DNA of 64,000 nt from Kamptonema sp. UHCC 0994 (GCF_029167235.1 NZ_JARFTR010000141.1:1-64000); one strand, 5' to 3'. Positions 25,605 to 34,247 are shown, numbered from the stretch's first letter. The notes: a model not told the origin generated them from the letters alone. Made by a program: numbers and translations.

Positions 25605-27398
25605 TCAAGCCCATGACGAGCAAATAGTTACTTCCACTTCAACCGGAACTTGCTGCAAATACAATTCTCCAGCTTCCACCATCACTTTTTTGAGAATGCA
25701 ACTGGTTCTTTTTAAAGTTGCCTTGGGACACTCTAACAGAATCTCATCATGTACCACACCAATCAACTTCGCTCCAGTCTTGGGTAAGAGCTTAAACAAA
25801 CGAACGATCGCCACTTTCAACATATCAGCTGAAGTTCCCTGAACAGGGTGATTTAGCAATTCTGAAAGCCTGGGTTTCTTTGCCCACCGTCTTCTACGTC
25901 CCCCAATTGTACGAATTTGCTTGATATCTTTGACATACACCGTTCTCCTGATGCTATCGTGCCATCTTCGGACTCCAGAATAAGCTTGGAAAAATCGTTT
26001 TCTGAACTCTTTAGCTTCCTCCAAAGTTAAAAGGACATCGTACTTTTCCTCAGCATAAGCTTGTAGTTTAGCAGCACCCATACCATAAATTAATCCGAAA
26101 TTAACTGATTTAGCAATCCGTCTATCTTCTGAAGTTACCTCCTCTAATACCTTACCCGTAATCAAAGAAGCCGTTAAAGTATGCAAATCTTCACCTTTAG
26201 CGTAGGCATCTAACATTTTTGCATCGCCAGATATTTCAGCGACGATCCTTAGCTCGATTTGGCTGTAATCCGCTTTAATAATGTGATATCCGGGAGTGGC
26301 AATAAAGCACGCACGCATTCCCTTAGCCGTACAATTTCTGGGAACATTTTGCAAGTTTGGCTGCTTACAACTAAAGCGTCCCGAACGCGCACCGCATTGC
26401 CGATAACTGGGATGAATTCTTCCCGTGATCGGATGAATATGTTTCGGTAATGCCTCAGCAAAATTTGAGCACAAAGATGCTAATTTTCGATAATTCAGTA
26501 ACAACTGGATAACCGGATATTGGCGAGCTATAGGAATAAGTTCGCTCTTGCTTGTTGACTTAATTGGAATCTTGAGAGCCTGAAGAGCGCTTAAAACTTG
26601 TACAGATGAGCGGGGATTTATAGTTTCCACCATATCTGGAAATAGCGAAAGTTGTGCGCTAGGGGCTGGTTTTAGACCCGCTTTCACTAATTCCACCAGC
26701 GTAGCCTGCTTTTGAGCTTTTAGTTCATCACCCACTAATTGCCACTGTTCTGCATCCAGTAACATTCCATTTAGTTCCATTTGGGCTACAGCAGGCATCG
26801 CTGCAAATTCAATTTGGGCAGTTTCTAGTAACCCAGCACTCCGAAGTTTTGAGTGCAGCCGCACTCTAAGTTTTAGCAGGACAGCAGCATCTAAAGCGGC
26901 GTATTCTAACTGAGAAGCTGATAGTTTTCCTGCGAAATTGCTCGACTGTAAGCTCTTATCAAGTTTTATTCCTAAAAATTCAAAGGTAAGGGATTGTAGA
27001 TCGTGGTCTTTCTTCAGTCCCGAACGCAATACCTGACTCGCTAACATCACATCAAAAAATGGGCCAGACGGTCTAAGCCCAGCCATTTCTAGTACCTGCC
27101 AGTCGAACTTACCATTTTGAAATACTTTGAGCGCACTGCTGTTTAGAAGTGCTTTTAAAGGCGATAATTCGCTGTCAGTAAGAGCAGCTAGATCGACAAT
27201 TATCACTTGGCTTTGCGGAACAGCTATTTGGAGCAGTCGGATGCGATCGCGGATCGGATCTAGCCCGGTAGTTTCTGTGTCTATGGCTATAACACGAGCT
27301 TTCATCAGAGGTGATAGAATCTCAGAGAGCTTGGAAGAGTTCGCAATCAGCTCGTATTGCACCACAGGCGCTAGGGTATTGTGTAGGGAGTTATTCAT
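25605..27398 (-). CDS. family A DNA polymerase with 3'-5' exonuclease
   Basis: 597 residues. The proofreading exonuclease occupies 30-190 with DTETTG (D40, E42), D99 in NGKFDW and YAALD (Y166, D170), a complete set. The polymerase domain has motif A ADYSQIELR (376-384), motif B RRIAKSVNFGLIYG (426-439) and motif C VVHDE (548-552). It lacks the 5'-3' exonuclease of chromosomal PolA, so it resembles plasmid/phage polymerases or a short PolA, acting in gap filling or replicon-specific synthesis. The leader has a UANC hairpin 45 bases before the ATG and no Shine-Dalgarno. It is monocistronic. All catalytic residues appear present. Confidence 0.95.
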   Translation of the reverse strand: MNNSLHNTLAPVVQYELIANSSKLSEILSPLMKARVIAIDTETTGLDPIRDRIRLLQIAVPQSQVIIVDLAALTDSELSPLKALLNSSALKVFQNGKFDWQVLEMAGLRPSGPFFDVMLASQVLRSGLKKDHDLQSLTFEFLGIKLDKSLQSSNFAGKLSASQLEYAALDAAVLLKLRVRLHSKLRSAGLLETAQIEFAAMPAVAQMELNGMLLDAEQWQLVGDELKAQKQATLVELVKAGLKPAPSAQLSLFPDMVETINPRSSVQVLSALQALKIPIKSTSKSELIPIARQYPVIQLLLNYRKLASLCSNFAEALPKHIHPITGRIHPSYRQCGARSGRFSCKQPNLQNVPRNCTAKGMRACFIATPGYHIIKADYSQIELRIVAEISGDAKMLDAYAKGEDLHTLTASLITGKVLEEVTSEDRRIAKSVNFGLIYGMGAAKLQAYAEEKYDVLLTLEEAKEFRKRFFQAYSGVRRWHDSIRRTVYVKDIKQIRTIGGRRRRWAKKPRLSELLNHPVQGTSADMLKVAIVRLFKLLPKTGAKLIGVVHDEILLECPKATLKRTSCILKKVMVEAGELYLQQVPVEVEVTICSSWA

Positions 27399-27443
27399 AA
27401 CACGAGAGGAATTTTAAGATAATAGCTTTAGTTATAAAATTGA

Positions 27444-27455
27444 CCGCGCTAGCGG
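27444..27455 (-). promoter_or_regulatory. UANC-loop leader hairpin of the DNA polymerase gene
   Basis: CCGC-GCTA-GCGG on the + strand (leftward RNA loop UAGC), 45 bases before the start codon. Leftward sequence just upstream is AGAAATATCTC, sharing ATCTC with the hairpins at 42380 and 52687. Confidence 0.6.
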
Positions 27456-27567
27456 AGATATTTCTGGATATTTCGCAGCCATGTCTGTTTTTTTTATTAG
27501 ATAATTATCTAAGTCTCAAGGGATTATATTTAATTTGTTGAAAGATAGGTTTTGCCTAAAAGTGATA

Positions 27568-27596
27568 TCCCCACTATACCGTTTGGTTAGTGGGGA
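27568..27596 (-). terminator. hairpin after the methylase-like gene
   Basis: TCCCCACTA and TAGTGGGGA pair perfectly over 9 bp with an 11-base loop, ending 10 bases from the stop of the leftward gene at 27606. Only a weak T-run follows leftward (ATATCACTTTTAG). Confidence 0.5.
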
Positions 27597-27605
27597 AGTA
27601 ATCGT

Positions 27606-28235
27606 CTACTTTTTGTCTATTACGACTAAGTAGCTATCAACAGTCACCGGGCGATCGCTTCCCCAAAATATCTCTAAGGGAAGTTCAATTAACTTAGCTG
27701 ACGTGCGCTTAAGGAAAGCTCGAAATGATTGAGATCGCGGCTCGGCTCGAACATTCATAGAATTGCTAACAACACTTACCAACCGTCCAGATTTTGCTAG
27801 AAAAAGGTTATAAGCACGTTGTATAATATCTAAATCCACTCCTTTGATGTGGGGCGTAGAAAATGGGGGATTTGCCAAGATTCTGCTATATTGCCTTTGG
27901 GGGTCAGTGGTTAAAAAGTCGCTTCCAACTAAATTAAACCCTTTTTGGAACAGGAGTTCTTGTAGCAGAGGGTTAATCTCAATTACATCAAAAATTGCAC
28001 CTGATCTAACCATAGCCTGCGCTAATAAACCATCTCCGGCTGTTGGTTCTAAGGCGTACATTCCTGAAACAATTTGAGCTTCTTCAAGCATAAGCTCAAT
28101 TAGCTCTGGGGGAGACGGAAACCACGAATAAGGTGGAGCGTCTCGGATTCGCTCATATAGCATTTCTGCAAGCGATGAACTATCTTTCATTTTAATTGTG
28201 TTGCTATTAGAGCTATAATTGGCGAAAATTGCCAC
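27606..28235 (-). CDS. adenine-specific DNA methyltransferase-like protein
   Basis: 209 residues from a GTG at 28235; the ATG at 28190 (MKDSSSL) is an equally possible start, and neither has a clear ribosome site. SAM-binding motif I is ALEPTAGDGLLA (61-72), an acidic residue ends strand 2 (DVIEINP), and the catalytic-type motif is ANPPF (121-125), characteristic of N6-adenine/N4-cytosine methylases. No target-recognition domain is apparent. Plasmid-borne enzymes of this size often act as solitary methylases or anti-restriction functions; no nuclease partner adjoins it. Specificity cannot be read from sequence. Confidence 0.8.
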   Translation of the reverse strand: MAIFANYSSNSNTIKMKDSSSLAEMLYERIRDAPPYSWFPSPPELIELMLEEAQIVSGMYALEPTAGDGLLAQAMVRSGAIFDVIEINPLLQELLFQKGFNLVGSDFLTTDPQRQYSRILANPPFSTPHIKGVDLDIIQRAYNLFLAKSGRLVSVVSNSMNVRAEPRSQSFRAFLKRTSAKLIELPLEIFWGSDRPVTVDSYLVVIDKK

Positions 28236-28587
28236 TTTTGTGCCGTGTTAAAATAAAGTCAATTGCCCTTCAAATTTTGACTTATATTTTGGTAACTTAG
28301 CTGTTACAATTTCTGTCGGTAAATCTGTATCAGCGCTTTTATCTTGGGACAATTTACGTTTGTCCCAGCCTTGGGACGCTGCATGACGGACAACGCTTTT
28401 CCTAATTGCTCTAGCTAAGCACTATATTGTGTTTCAGCTATTGGTTATTTGCTGATGCCTACGGCGATCGCCCTTACATATCCGCCGATAGGCGGTAGTT
28501 TAATTACGACTATCGGATGAAACCCCCACTCGTTATCCCTAGCTACGCTGAATTGTTGATTCTTACTACTTTGTAGCTACAGGATTT
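28236..28587. other. divergent intergenic region with palindromes
   Basis: 352 bases between divergent genes. It holds a HIP1 site (28464) and the hairpin CCGCC-GATA-GGCGG (28482-28495), which has the GNTA loop seen in the leader hairpins but lies 247 bases from the leftward start and 92 bases from the rightward one, so its membership is uncertain. No ORF of note. Confidence 0.5.
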
Positions 28588-28923
28588 ATGAACGAGCCAA
28601 ACAATATCTATGGCACTGAACCAGGTTACAGCGCTGATGGCTATGCTAGCGGCTATGAAAGTAACCCATGCGAGTCCTCGGTTAACGGCTATCGAAGCAA
28701 TGGTTATAGCAGTCAGCAAACAGAGGGGTATGGGACTCCAGACTACTTTGCTGATGGCTACCGAGAGAACGTTTTTGAAGGCAATTTGAATTTAGCAGAT
28801 ACTCCCTGGACGGAGACGGCTGCTAACCCTAACCCTTATTTTGATCGAGGAGTAGATAACTCTAATTCCTCTCAGAATCAAACAGCTAATTATCATTTCG
28901 ACGGCGATGACTTAGAACTGTAA
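28588..28923 (+). CDS. Tyr/Gly/Asn-rich low-complexity protein
   Basis: 111 residues, no hydrophobic segment. The first 60 residues repeat a loose GY-x(3-8) pattern (PGYSADGYASGYESN, VNGYRSNGYSSQ, FADGYREN), the rest is Asn/Asp/Pro-rich, ending in an acidic tip GDDLEL. Such composition suggests disorder and possible phase separation or multivalent binding; there is no known fold. It starts 79 bases before the secreted-protein cluster on the same strand and may share its transcript. No clear ribosome site precedes the ATG (CAGGATTT lies 1-8 bases upstream). Confidence 0.65.
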   Translation: MNEPNNIYGTEPGYSADGYASGYESNPCESSVNGYRSNGYSSQQTEGYGTPDYFADGYRENVFEGNLNLADTPWTETAANPNPYFDRGVDNSNSSQNQTANYHFDGDDLEL

Positions 28924-29001
28924 TGCTTTGCGCCGAGGCTGCTCTCTGTAAAGCTTCGGCAGGTTACTTCATTAACTAATAAGCCGATTGGGGGCATAAA
29001 C

Positions 29002-31395
29002 ATGAGAAGAATATCATCAACAAAAATGAGGCAATTGTCAATTTGTTTATTATCTCTACTCTTAATAGTTTTCAGTTGGCTTTATCAACCAATATTTGCT
29101 CTGGCACAAATACCAACTGATACAACTGAAATGCCCACCAGACTTTTAGAAATACCAGGGATAGACAGGCAAGGAAATCCTAATTCAGTTAACGCCCTCT
29201 TGCCGGATTGGACACAAATTTCTTTTTCTCAAATGCCACCCATCAGTCAATCGGGAAGCCTTTCAGCGGGAGATTACAAGCAAGCAGTTGGCTATGATTT
29301 GAGTCGAAGTTGGACAGCAGGACAAACTCCCGATCAGTACATTATGTTGGGCGATATTAGCCAAGCTCTACAACCAGAACTACTATCCTTTGGTTTTGTC
29401 ACGCAACAAGCTGGTTTGAATTTAGATAGCATAGCTTTAAGCGCATTTACTTTAGTTGCCAAGCAGTCGTTAAATCAGTTAGTTCAGGCTATCCCTCTTC
29501 TCGGTCAATTTAAAGTCGCAGAAATTGCACCAGTGGCGGGACTGCTAACAACAAAAGCTGCTGGCATTGATGTAGGCGATCGCACTTTAGATCGGGTTCT
29601 AAGTTCGCATCCACAATTAGGTAATTTGAAACTGGGAGAAATTGACCTGTCTCAGTATTCCCTATCTTCGATTCCGAACTTAAATAGTGCTCAACTTGGC
29701 GCATTTTCAGCTTGGCAAACAACCTTAATTAAAGACGTACCTGGGCTGAATGTTTTACCTCTATCTAGCTTTCCCAATCCAATTGCAGAAATCGGTAATT
29801 TAGTAATGAGAATTGATGCAATTTATGGCCCAGCCGAACGGCGGCGAACTAAGACGATATCAGGCTCCGACGTTCAGGGATTCTCAGTTAACTGCCAAGA
29901 AAATGATTGTGCTTACATCGAACTAGACGATCTGGAAAATTCAGGTCGGAACGCTCGCGGTGATCTGGAAGGTAAGCAATGGATTAGCGGTAAGTACCAG
30001 GAAGTCGAGGGCGGCTCGGGCTGTCTTAAAGGTGTCAACGGTGGCAAAGAACCGACAGGAAGATTGCCTTTTGGCAGTGCTTTTAAGGTAGTAGTCATGG
30101 AACCTGACGAGCAAACCGATACCGTTGATACGGCTCTATTTTTCCGATTTTGTTCCCCTTGCGGCTGCTCTCCTTATTTTATTGGGCCAGTACCCTTTTT
30201 CACCTATCGGGTTAATTCTCCCATTTTCGTTGGAGCCTTAGAATCATCCTCTAGCGGCTCTTCCTCTGTAGCAACTGGGGCAGTTCGCGACTCAGTATCT
30301 TCTCCTGTTACAAAAGGTGTAGGTACAGCAGCTAATATTAACGTTCCTTGCCCTCCTAGTGCCACTGCACCAGTGTCAATTGGCAATGTTCAAGGAGTAA
30401 ATGTTGCGGCTTTGTCAGAAGCGATCGCCAATATCGAAAGCAGCGGTTCTTATGAGACTGTTGGCGTTCATGTTTGCGCTGATGGTGGCAAGAATTGCGG
30501 GGTTCCATTGGGCAAGTACCAGTTTATGAGCTACAACGAGTACGCTGCTAGTTCAATTTCATCTAAACCAGAAGGCGAGCAATTTTTAGCCAAGTTACAA
30601 GGGGGTTATCAACCCACTCAAGCAGAACTTTTTCAATTTTTTCCACCTGCCGATCAAGAAGCTGTTTTTGCTCAAAGTATCGCTTCTAAGCTGAATGCTA
30701 CCTCTCAAGAAAAAGACCCTAATACCGGGAGTTTTTTTAGTGGGGATAGGCTGATTGAACGAGTAGCTCAAAAACATTTTGGAGGCGATTATTCCAAAGT
30801 TGATGGCGGGGCAACCGATACATTCGGTCGTTTAACTATCTTAAGTTACGGACAGGATGTTTTGAAGCGCTATCGAGGGGGAAGTACAACAGTCGCGGAG
30901 TCGAATACTGCTGCTTGCGTTCCTACTTCTAGTGCGGCGCAATCCTCTAATTCTGCGAGTGTTACCTCCGGCGGTCAATCAACAGGTATTAAGCCTGCAA
31001 ATGGGCCAGTAACCAGGCGCTTTGGGATGCGAACTCGTCCCGTTTCCGGCGTGCGGAAAACCTACAGCGGCATTGCCATTGCGGGTTCAATGGCAAGTCC
31101 AGTAAAAGCAGTTGATGGTGGGGTTGTCAAAACAGTGGTTTCTAACTGCAAAGAAGGAGTACAAAACTGCGGTGGTGGCTACGGCAACTGGATTGAAATC
31201 GAGCATAGCAACAGTCGTACAACTCGGTACGCTTACCTGCGCGAGGGTTCAGTAAAACTCAAAGTTGGCGATCGCATTTCTCAAGGCCAAGTCATAGGTG
31301 AACTAGGCAGCACTGGGACAACGGCAGACCCTCGCTTGCACTTTGAAACCCGCATTAATGGAACGGCTGTTAACCCATACCAAGAAGGAATTTGA
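29002..31395 (+). CDS. secreted lysozyme-like / degenerate LytM (M23) protein
   Basis: 797 residues. A signal peptide (about 1-36, KMRQLSICLLSLLLIVFSWL ... ALAQ) starts an exported protein with a long unrecognised region to 450 containing several Cys. Residues about 472-626 resemble a lytic-transglycosylase-like domain (EAIANIESSGSYETVG ... GKYQFM.YNEY). Residues 663-795 are a LytM/M23 domain, but the metal/catalytic positions are changed: the HxGxD motif is Y688-SGI-A692, the YAH motif is YA-Y745, and HLH is R778-L-H780. It is therefore probably a binding or activating, not cleaving, module. It heads a cluster of exported proteins near a coupling ATPase, suiting cell-wall passage in conjugation. 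Confidence 0.8.
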   Translation: MRRISSTKMRQLSICLLSLLLIVFSWLYQPIFALAQIPTDTTEMPTRLLEIPGIDRQGNPNSVNALLPDWTQISFSQMPPISQSGSLSAGDYKQAVGYDLSRSWTAGQTPDQYIMLGDISQALQPELLSFGFVTQQAGLNLDSIALSAFTLVAKQSLNQLVQAIPLLGQFKVAEIAPVAGLLTTKAAGIDVGDRTLDRVLSSHPQLGNLKLGEIDLSQYSLSSIPNLNSAQLGAFSAWQTTLIKDVPGLNVLPLSSFPNPIAEIGNLVMRIDAIYGPAERRRTKTISGSDVQGFSVNCQENDCAYIELDDLENSGRNARGDLEGKQWISGKYQEVEGGSGCLKGVNGGKEPTGRLPFGSAFKVVVMEPDEQTDTVDTALFFRFCSPCGCSPYFIGPVPFFTYRVNSPIFVGALESSSSGSSSVATGAVRDSVSSPVTKGVGTAANINVPCPPSATAPVSIGNVQGVNVAALSEAIANIESSGSYETVGVHVCADGGKNCGVPLGKYQFMSYNEYAASSISSKPEGEQFLAKLQGGYQPTQAELFQFFPPADQEAVFAQSIASKLNATSQEKDPNTGSFFSGDRLIERVAQKHFGGDYSKVDGGATDTFGRLTILSYGQDVLKRYRGGSTTVAESNTAACVPTSSAAQSSNSASVTSGGQSTGIKPANGPVTRRFGMRTRPVSGVRKTYSGIAIAGSMASPVKAVDGGVVKTVVSNCKEGVQNCGGGYGNWIEIEHSNSRTTRYAYLREGSVKLKVGDRISQGQVIGELGSTGTTADPRLHFETRINGTAVNPYQEGI

Positions 31396-31406
31396 ATTAA
31401 ACGGAG

Positions 31407-31964
31407 ATGTTTAGCACTATGATTTCTTTGAAAAAACGGACAATTCTGTTGAAATTTACCTGGGGCTTATTAACAGCTTTTCTGGTTTATTTGTTAACCA
31501 GTTTATTCAGCTATTCTCCAGCTTTTAGCCAGCAGCCTCGGAATGCTGATTTCCCTTTAGCTTGTCTTCCAGTTGGTCTAGGCACTCTCAGAACAGAGTT
31601 GGTAACGGAAGTAACAGATGGCAGCACTCACTATCGCTTATTCGATGCGTATTTGCAGGGAGATGCCGTGCCATTTTCTGTATTAATTTCTCTCCAAGAA
31701 AATCAGTGTAAATTGCTTTATTCCAACCCAACGAACGATTTTTATCCTTACAGCCGTGCGGTCAAGCTATCAGTAGCCAAACAAATCGCTCTGGGAGAAT
31801 TGCGTTACTCGATCAACAAAGTAGGGAGTATTGATAAGTTCCGCTCTACTTTGCAGCCCAATTTGGGAGATCCGGCTTGGCAATTTTCGGAAGAGGAACT
31901 TTGGGCATTTAATCAGGTTGGTATTACTGTTCCTTCACTTAGTAAAACCAGTCCAAAGAAGTGA
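31407..31964 (+). CDS. exported hypothetical protein
   Basis: 185 residues (181 if the ATG at 31419 is used; GGAG directly abuts the first ATG, which favours the second). A membrane/signal segment (FTWGLLTAFLVYLLTSLFSY, about 17-36) ends near AFSQ, a plausible signal peptidase site. The mature part carries two Cys (LACLPVG and ENQCKLL) that could form a disulphide. No family recognised. It is 11 bases downstream of the M23-like gene, so co-transcribed, and probably works with it in the periplasm. Confidence 0.7.
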   Translation: MFSTMISLKKRTILLKFTWGLLTAFLVYLLTSLFSYSPAFSQQPRNADFPLACLPVGLGTLRTELVTEVTDGSTHYRLFDAYLQGDAVPFSVLISLQENQCKLLYSNPTNDFYPYSRAVKLSVAKQIALGELRYSINKVGSIDKFRSTLQPNLGDPAWQFSEEELWAFNQVGITVPSLSKTSPKK

Positions 31965-32080
31965 TACCAATACTAAATCAGATGAAGGTAATAGTTGTCC
32001 TACAAGCAACAATAAAACCTTTGATCAAAGTGGATTTAGTAAATCTGCAAGCTGTCTGTCATAATGAGATTTGGTATGAC
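31961..32080. repeat. MITE-like inverted-repeat element (about 120 bp)
   Basis: GTGATACCAA at the left and TTGGTATGAC at the right are inverted copies with one mismatch, enclosing AT-rich non-coding sequence between two co-directional genes. The left end overlaps the stop codon of the upstream gene. No duplication of a target site is obvious. Confidence 0.4.
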
Positions 32081-32114
32081 ATCTACGTATAAATAATTCA
32101 TGGAGGTCAAATCA

Positions 32115-32819
32115 ATGTTTAGCAAAAACCAACAACTAACTTTAGGTGCAGAACAAATAGATCAACCACGCATTTTAGCTGCAAATAGAAATTTATTACT
32201 GTTCTCTCCACCTGTTCATAATCAACTCCCAAACCCCGCTTGTGATTCCCTAAATACTTCTCCGCCTAGAGCCTCATCATTTTTATTTATTGGGCGGTGG
32301 TTCCGCTTTGGAGTCATCTTGTTCTTACTGTTATCAGTGCTGTTAGGAACTGCTGGTTGTACCGCCAGTGCTACAACGATTTCTTGGGCACCTGCTACTA
32401 GATTCATCCCTGTTAAAACTGTTCAAGCCATAGTTGGTGAAAATTCTGAGCTTAACCCCCAGGATTCAGCATCAAATGTGTTAGCCTGGGCTGTAAATGG
32501 ACAAGCAGGCAAGTTAGTTATTTTTAATTTTAACAGCCCTGGAGTTTGCGGAGCAGAAGGTTGCTTATACGCGGCGTATTTATTCAAGAACAATGCTCCT
32601 CCTAATCGTGTATTTGCTAGTTACTTAAATCCCAATTTGCCACCGAAAAGACCGCTAATTCAAGTAGTAAGTGACCCATCAAAAGCCTCTGATTTGCCTT
32701 GTTTGCAAGTACAGCAGCAGTCAAAGAATGGTATGCGGCAGTTATTTTTTTGCTTCAACGGCCACCAGTACCAGTTAGCTAATAGTTTTTTGAGTGAGCT
32801 TCCTAATCAAAAGAAATAG
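32115..32819 (+). CDS. membrane-anchored or lipoprotein-like exported protein
   Basis: 234 residues from the ATG at 32115, set by GGAGG 9 bases upstream (the ATG at 32100 overlaps that site). A cytoplasmic-looking N-terminus of 60 residues is followed by a hydrophobic segment (FGVILFLLLSVLLGTAG, 65-81) and a lipobox-like LLGTAGC with C82. The unusually late position of the lipobox makes a type II membrane anchor as likely as lipidation. The exported part has four further Cys (CGAEGC, LPC, FFC). It is the third gene of the secreted cluster and may be a small envelope component of a transfer apparatus; this is inference. Confidence 0.65.
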   Translation: MFSKNQQLTLGAEQIDQPRILAANRNLLLFSPPVHNQLPNPACDSLNTSPPRASSFLFIGRWFRFGVILFLLLSVLLGTAGCTASATTISWAPATRFIPVKTVQAIVGENSELNPQDSASNVLAWAVNGQAGKLVIFNFNSPGVCGAEGCLYAAYLFKNNAPPNRVFASYLNPNLPPKRPLIQVVSDPSKASDLPCLQVQQQSKNGMRQLFFCFNGHQYQLANSFLSELPNQKK

Positions 32820-32877
32820 GCATTTTAAAGTATTTGAGCTTGAATCTCCGTTAAATATCGCCTGTTCTGCACAAAAA

Positions 32878-32912
32878 AAATGCCTCGCTCCTTAACTGGA
32901 TATGAGGCATTT
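32878..32912. terminator. bidirectional terminator between convergent genes
   Basis: AAATGCCTC (32878-32886) pairs perfectly with GAGGCATTT (32904-32912). Leftward RNA runs into TTTTTTTTGTGC, rightward into TTTCTTG, so it can serve both the exported-protein gene and the leftward DUF5895-like gene. Confidence 0.75.
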
Positions 32913-32937
32913 CTTGAAAAGAAACTAGCCGAGACTG

Positions 32938-33960
32938 TTAATCATCTTCTTCCGAATCAAATTCATCCTCAAACTCATCTTCTTCATCTAAGTCGTCCAA
33001 ATCATCCTCTTCCTCTATTACTTCAGTAGCAATTTTCCGAAGAGTTTTATGATTCCCAGTCTGCTTTTTCCCATTTTCTATTTTCTTAACAATGGGTGGT
33101 AGCACTTGAATTTGTGGTTCTGCTGTACCCGGTAATGCAGGAGTTTCAGTGAATCCAGCAATGGTATCGTGCAATCCCCAAATCACATTTTTATGCTGCG
33201 GCCGTCCCAGATAGAGTAAGGGAAAATTATCAGCAGTCGGCTTGGTATAGTTAATAGTTTTGCAGCAGTAGCTCTTATTAGAGCCTTCGCCTTCTTTAAC
33301 TCCTTTGAAGTGAACTTCTAAGATACCCAGGCTTCGCCATTTATCGCTTTTTCCGCTGAAAGGAATTTGGAAATAATCGGCGAATGCTTTTTCCAACAAA
33401 CGGTAAAATTCGTCTCTAGCTGCTTTAAAGCTCCAAAGTGCGACATTCTTAAATCTGACGACAATAGGCGTGCTGTGTCTGGGACGATTGTTTTTATCTA
33501 AAAAGACAACGGCGTGTTCGCTGACAACATCCATTATCTTTTTATCGAGTTGAGCTTTATACTCTTCATACAGCCCGACAATCGCCCCGCCTAAATTAGC
33601 AACGTCATTCTTGTAACGAATGTATTCAGGGACGAATCCCAGGACGCATAAGTGGCATTTAGAAAGTAGCAGACCTGTAACATCTTCTGTTAGTCCAATT
33701 GTAGTCATTTCTTCTTCTGTTGGCATGACAAACCAATTGGCTTTTTCTAGCTGATCCTCTGGAATTAATATTCCTGCCACTTGTTCGTTAACAACAATGC
33801 CATAGGGCAAAATAGGTCGTCTTACTTGATTATGACCAGGTTCTAGGAGCTCGGGGTCAATTTCAAAATCAAAGTCTTCTGAGTCAAATTGAGTTGTGTC
33901 TTCTGTGATTTCTGGTTTGACTGGGGTTTTTGTTTTAGCTTTGGTATTAGTTTTAACCAT
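32938..33960 (-). CDS. DUF5895-like protein with acidic tail
   Basis: 340 residues from the ATG at 33960; the frame to a TTG at 33984 is less likely. An acidic N-terminal stretch (DSEDFDFEIDPELLEPG) precedes RRPILPYGIVVN-x-AGILIP, the GLLLSKCHLCVLGFVPEYIR block, and VVRFKNVALWSF, all of which I associate with the cyanobacterial DUF5895 family of unknown function. The C-terminal 30 residues are nearly all Asp/Glu. An upstream UANC hairpin lies 30 bases before the ATG and there is no Shine-Dalgarno. The acidic tail and plasmid setting suggest a DNA-metabolism scaffold, but that is inference. Confidence 0.75.
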   Translation of the reverse strand: MVKTNTKAKTKTPVKPEITEDTTQFDSEDFDFEIDPELLEPGHNQVRRPILPYGIVVNEQVAGILIPEDQLEKANWFVMPTEEEMTTIGLTEDVTGLLLSKCHLCVLGFVPEYIRYKNDVANLGGAIVGLYEEYKAQLDKKIMDVVSEHAVVFLDKNNRPRHSTPIVVRFKNVALWSFKAARDEFYRLLEKAFADYFQIPFSGKSDKWRSLGILEVHFKGVKEGEGSNKSYCCKTINYTKPTADNFPLLYLGRPQHKNVIWGLHDTIAGFTETPALPGTAEPQIQVLPPIVKKIENGKKQTGNHKTLRKIATEVIEEEDDLDDLDEEDEFEDEFDSEEDD

Positions 33961-33990
33961 TATAAAAGTTGCTGAAAAGAGCAACTCAGA

Positions 33991-34004
33991 AAGGCGGTAG
34001 CCTT
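33991..34004 (-). promoter_or_regulatory. UANC-loop leader hairpin of the DUF5895-like gene
   Basis: AAGGC-GGTA-GCCTT on the + strand (leftward loop UACC), 30 bases before the start. A second hairpin AGTTGCT-GAAAAG-AGCAACT (33967-33986) lies between it and the start codon. Confidence 0.55.
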
Positions 34005-34148
34005 AACTCCTGGAGGGGGGAACCTGGCAATATTTGTATTTTTGAAGAGGTTTTATTTCACTGATACCAATCTCTGCTTTAATAGCCAGATTTGATTCAA
34101 GGGTGAACTACTTTTTGTTGGTGGACTAAAATTGGATTTTAATCGTAA

Positions 34149-34247
34149 TACCATTTCTCTAAAAGTATGCTACAGTCCACATCGTTGACTTTACTACATA
34201 GAATCAACCTCCTGTTGCTACTGTTGCATGAATTTGGAGAAATGGTA
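34149..34247. mobile_element. MITE-like element with TA-flanked inverted repeats
   Basis: TACCATTTCTC (34149-34159) and GAGAAATGGTA (34237-34247) are perfect inverted 11-mers; extending inward, 18 of 22 bases match. The outer TA on both sides fits the TA target duplication of IS630/Tc1-type elements, and an IS630 relic exists at 10744-11001. No coding capacity; about 99 bp. Confidence 0.5.

Noticed and set aside
28482-28495. CCGCC-GATA-GGCGG as an eighth member of the leader hairpin family
   Set aside because: The loop fits but it is 247 bases from the leftward start and its stem is typical of general cyanobacterial intergenic palindromes.
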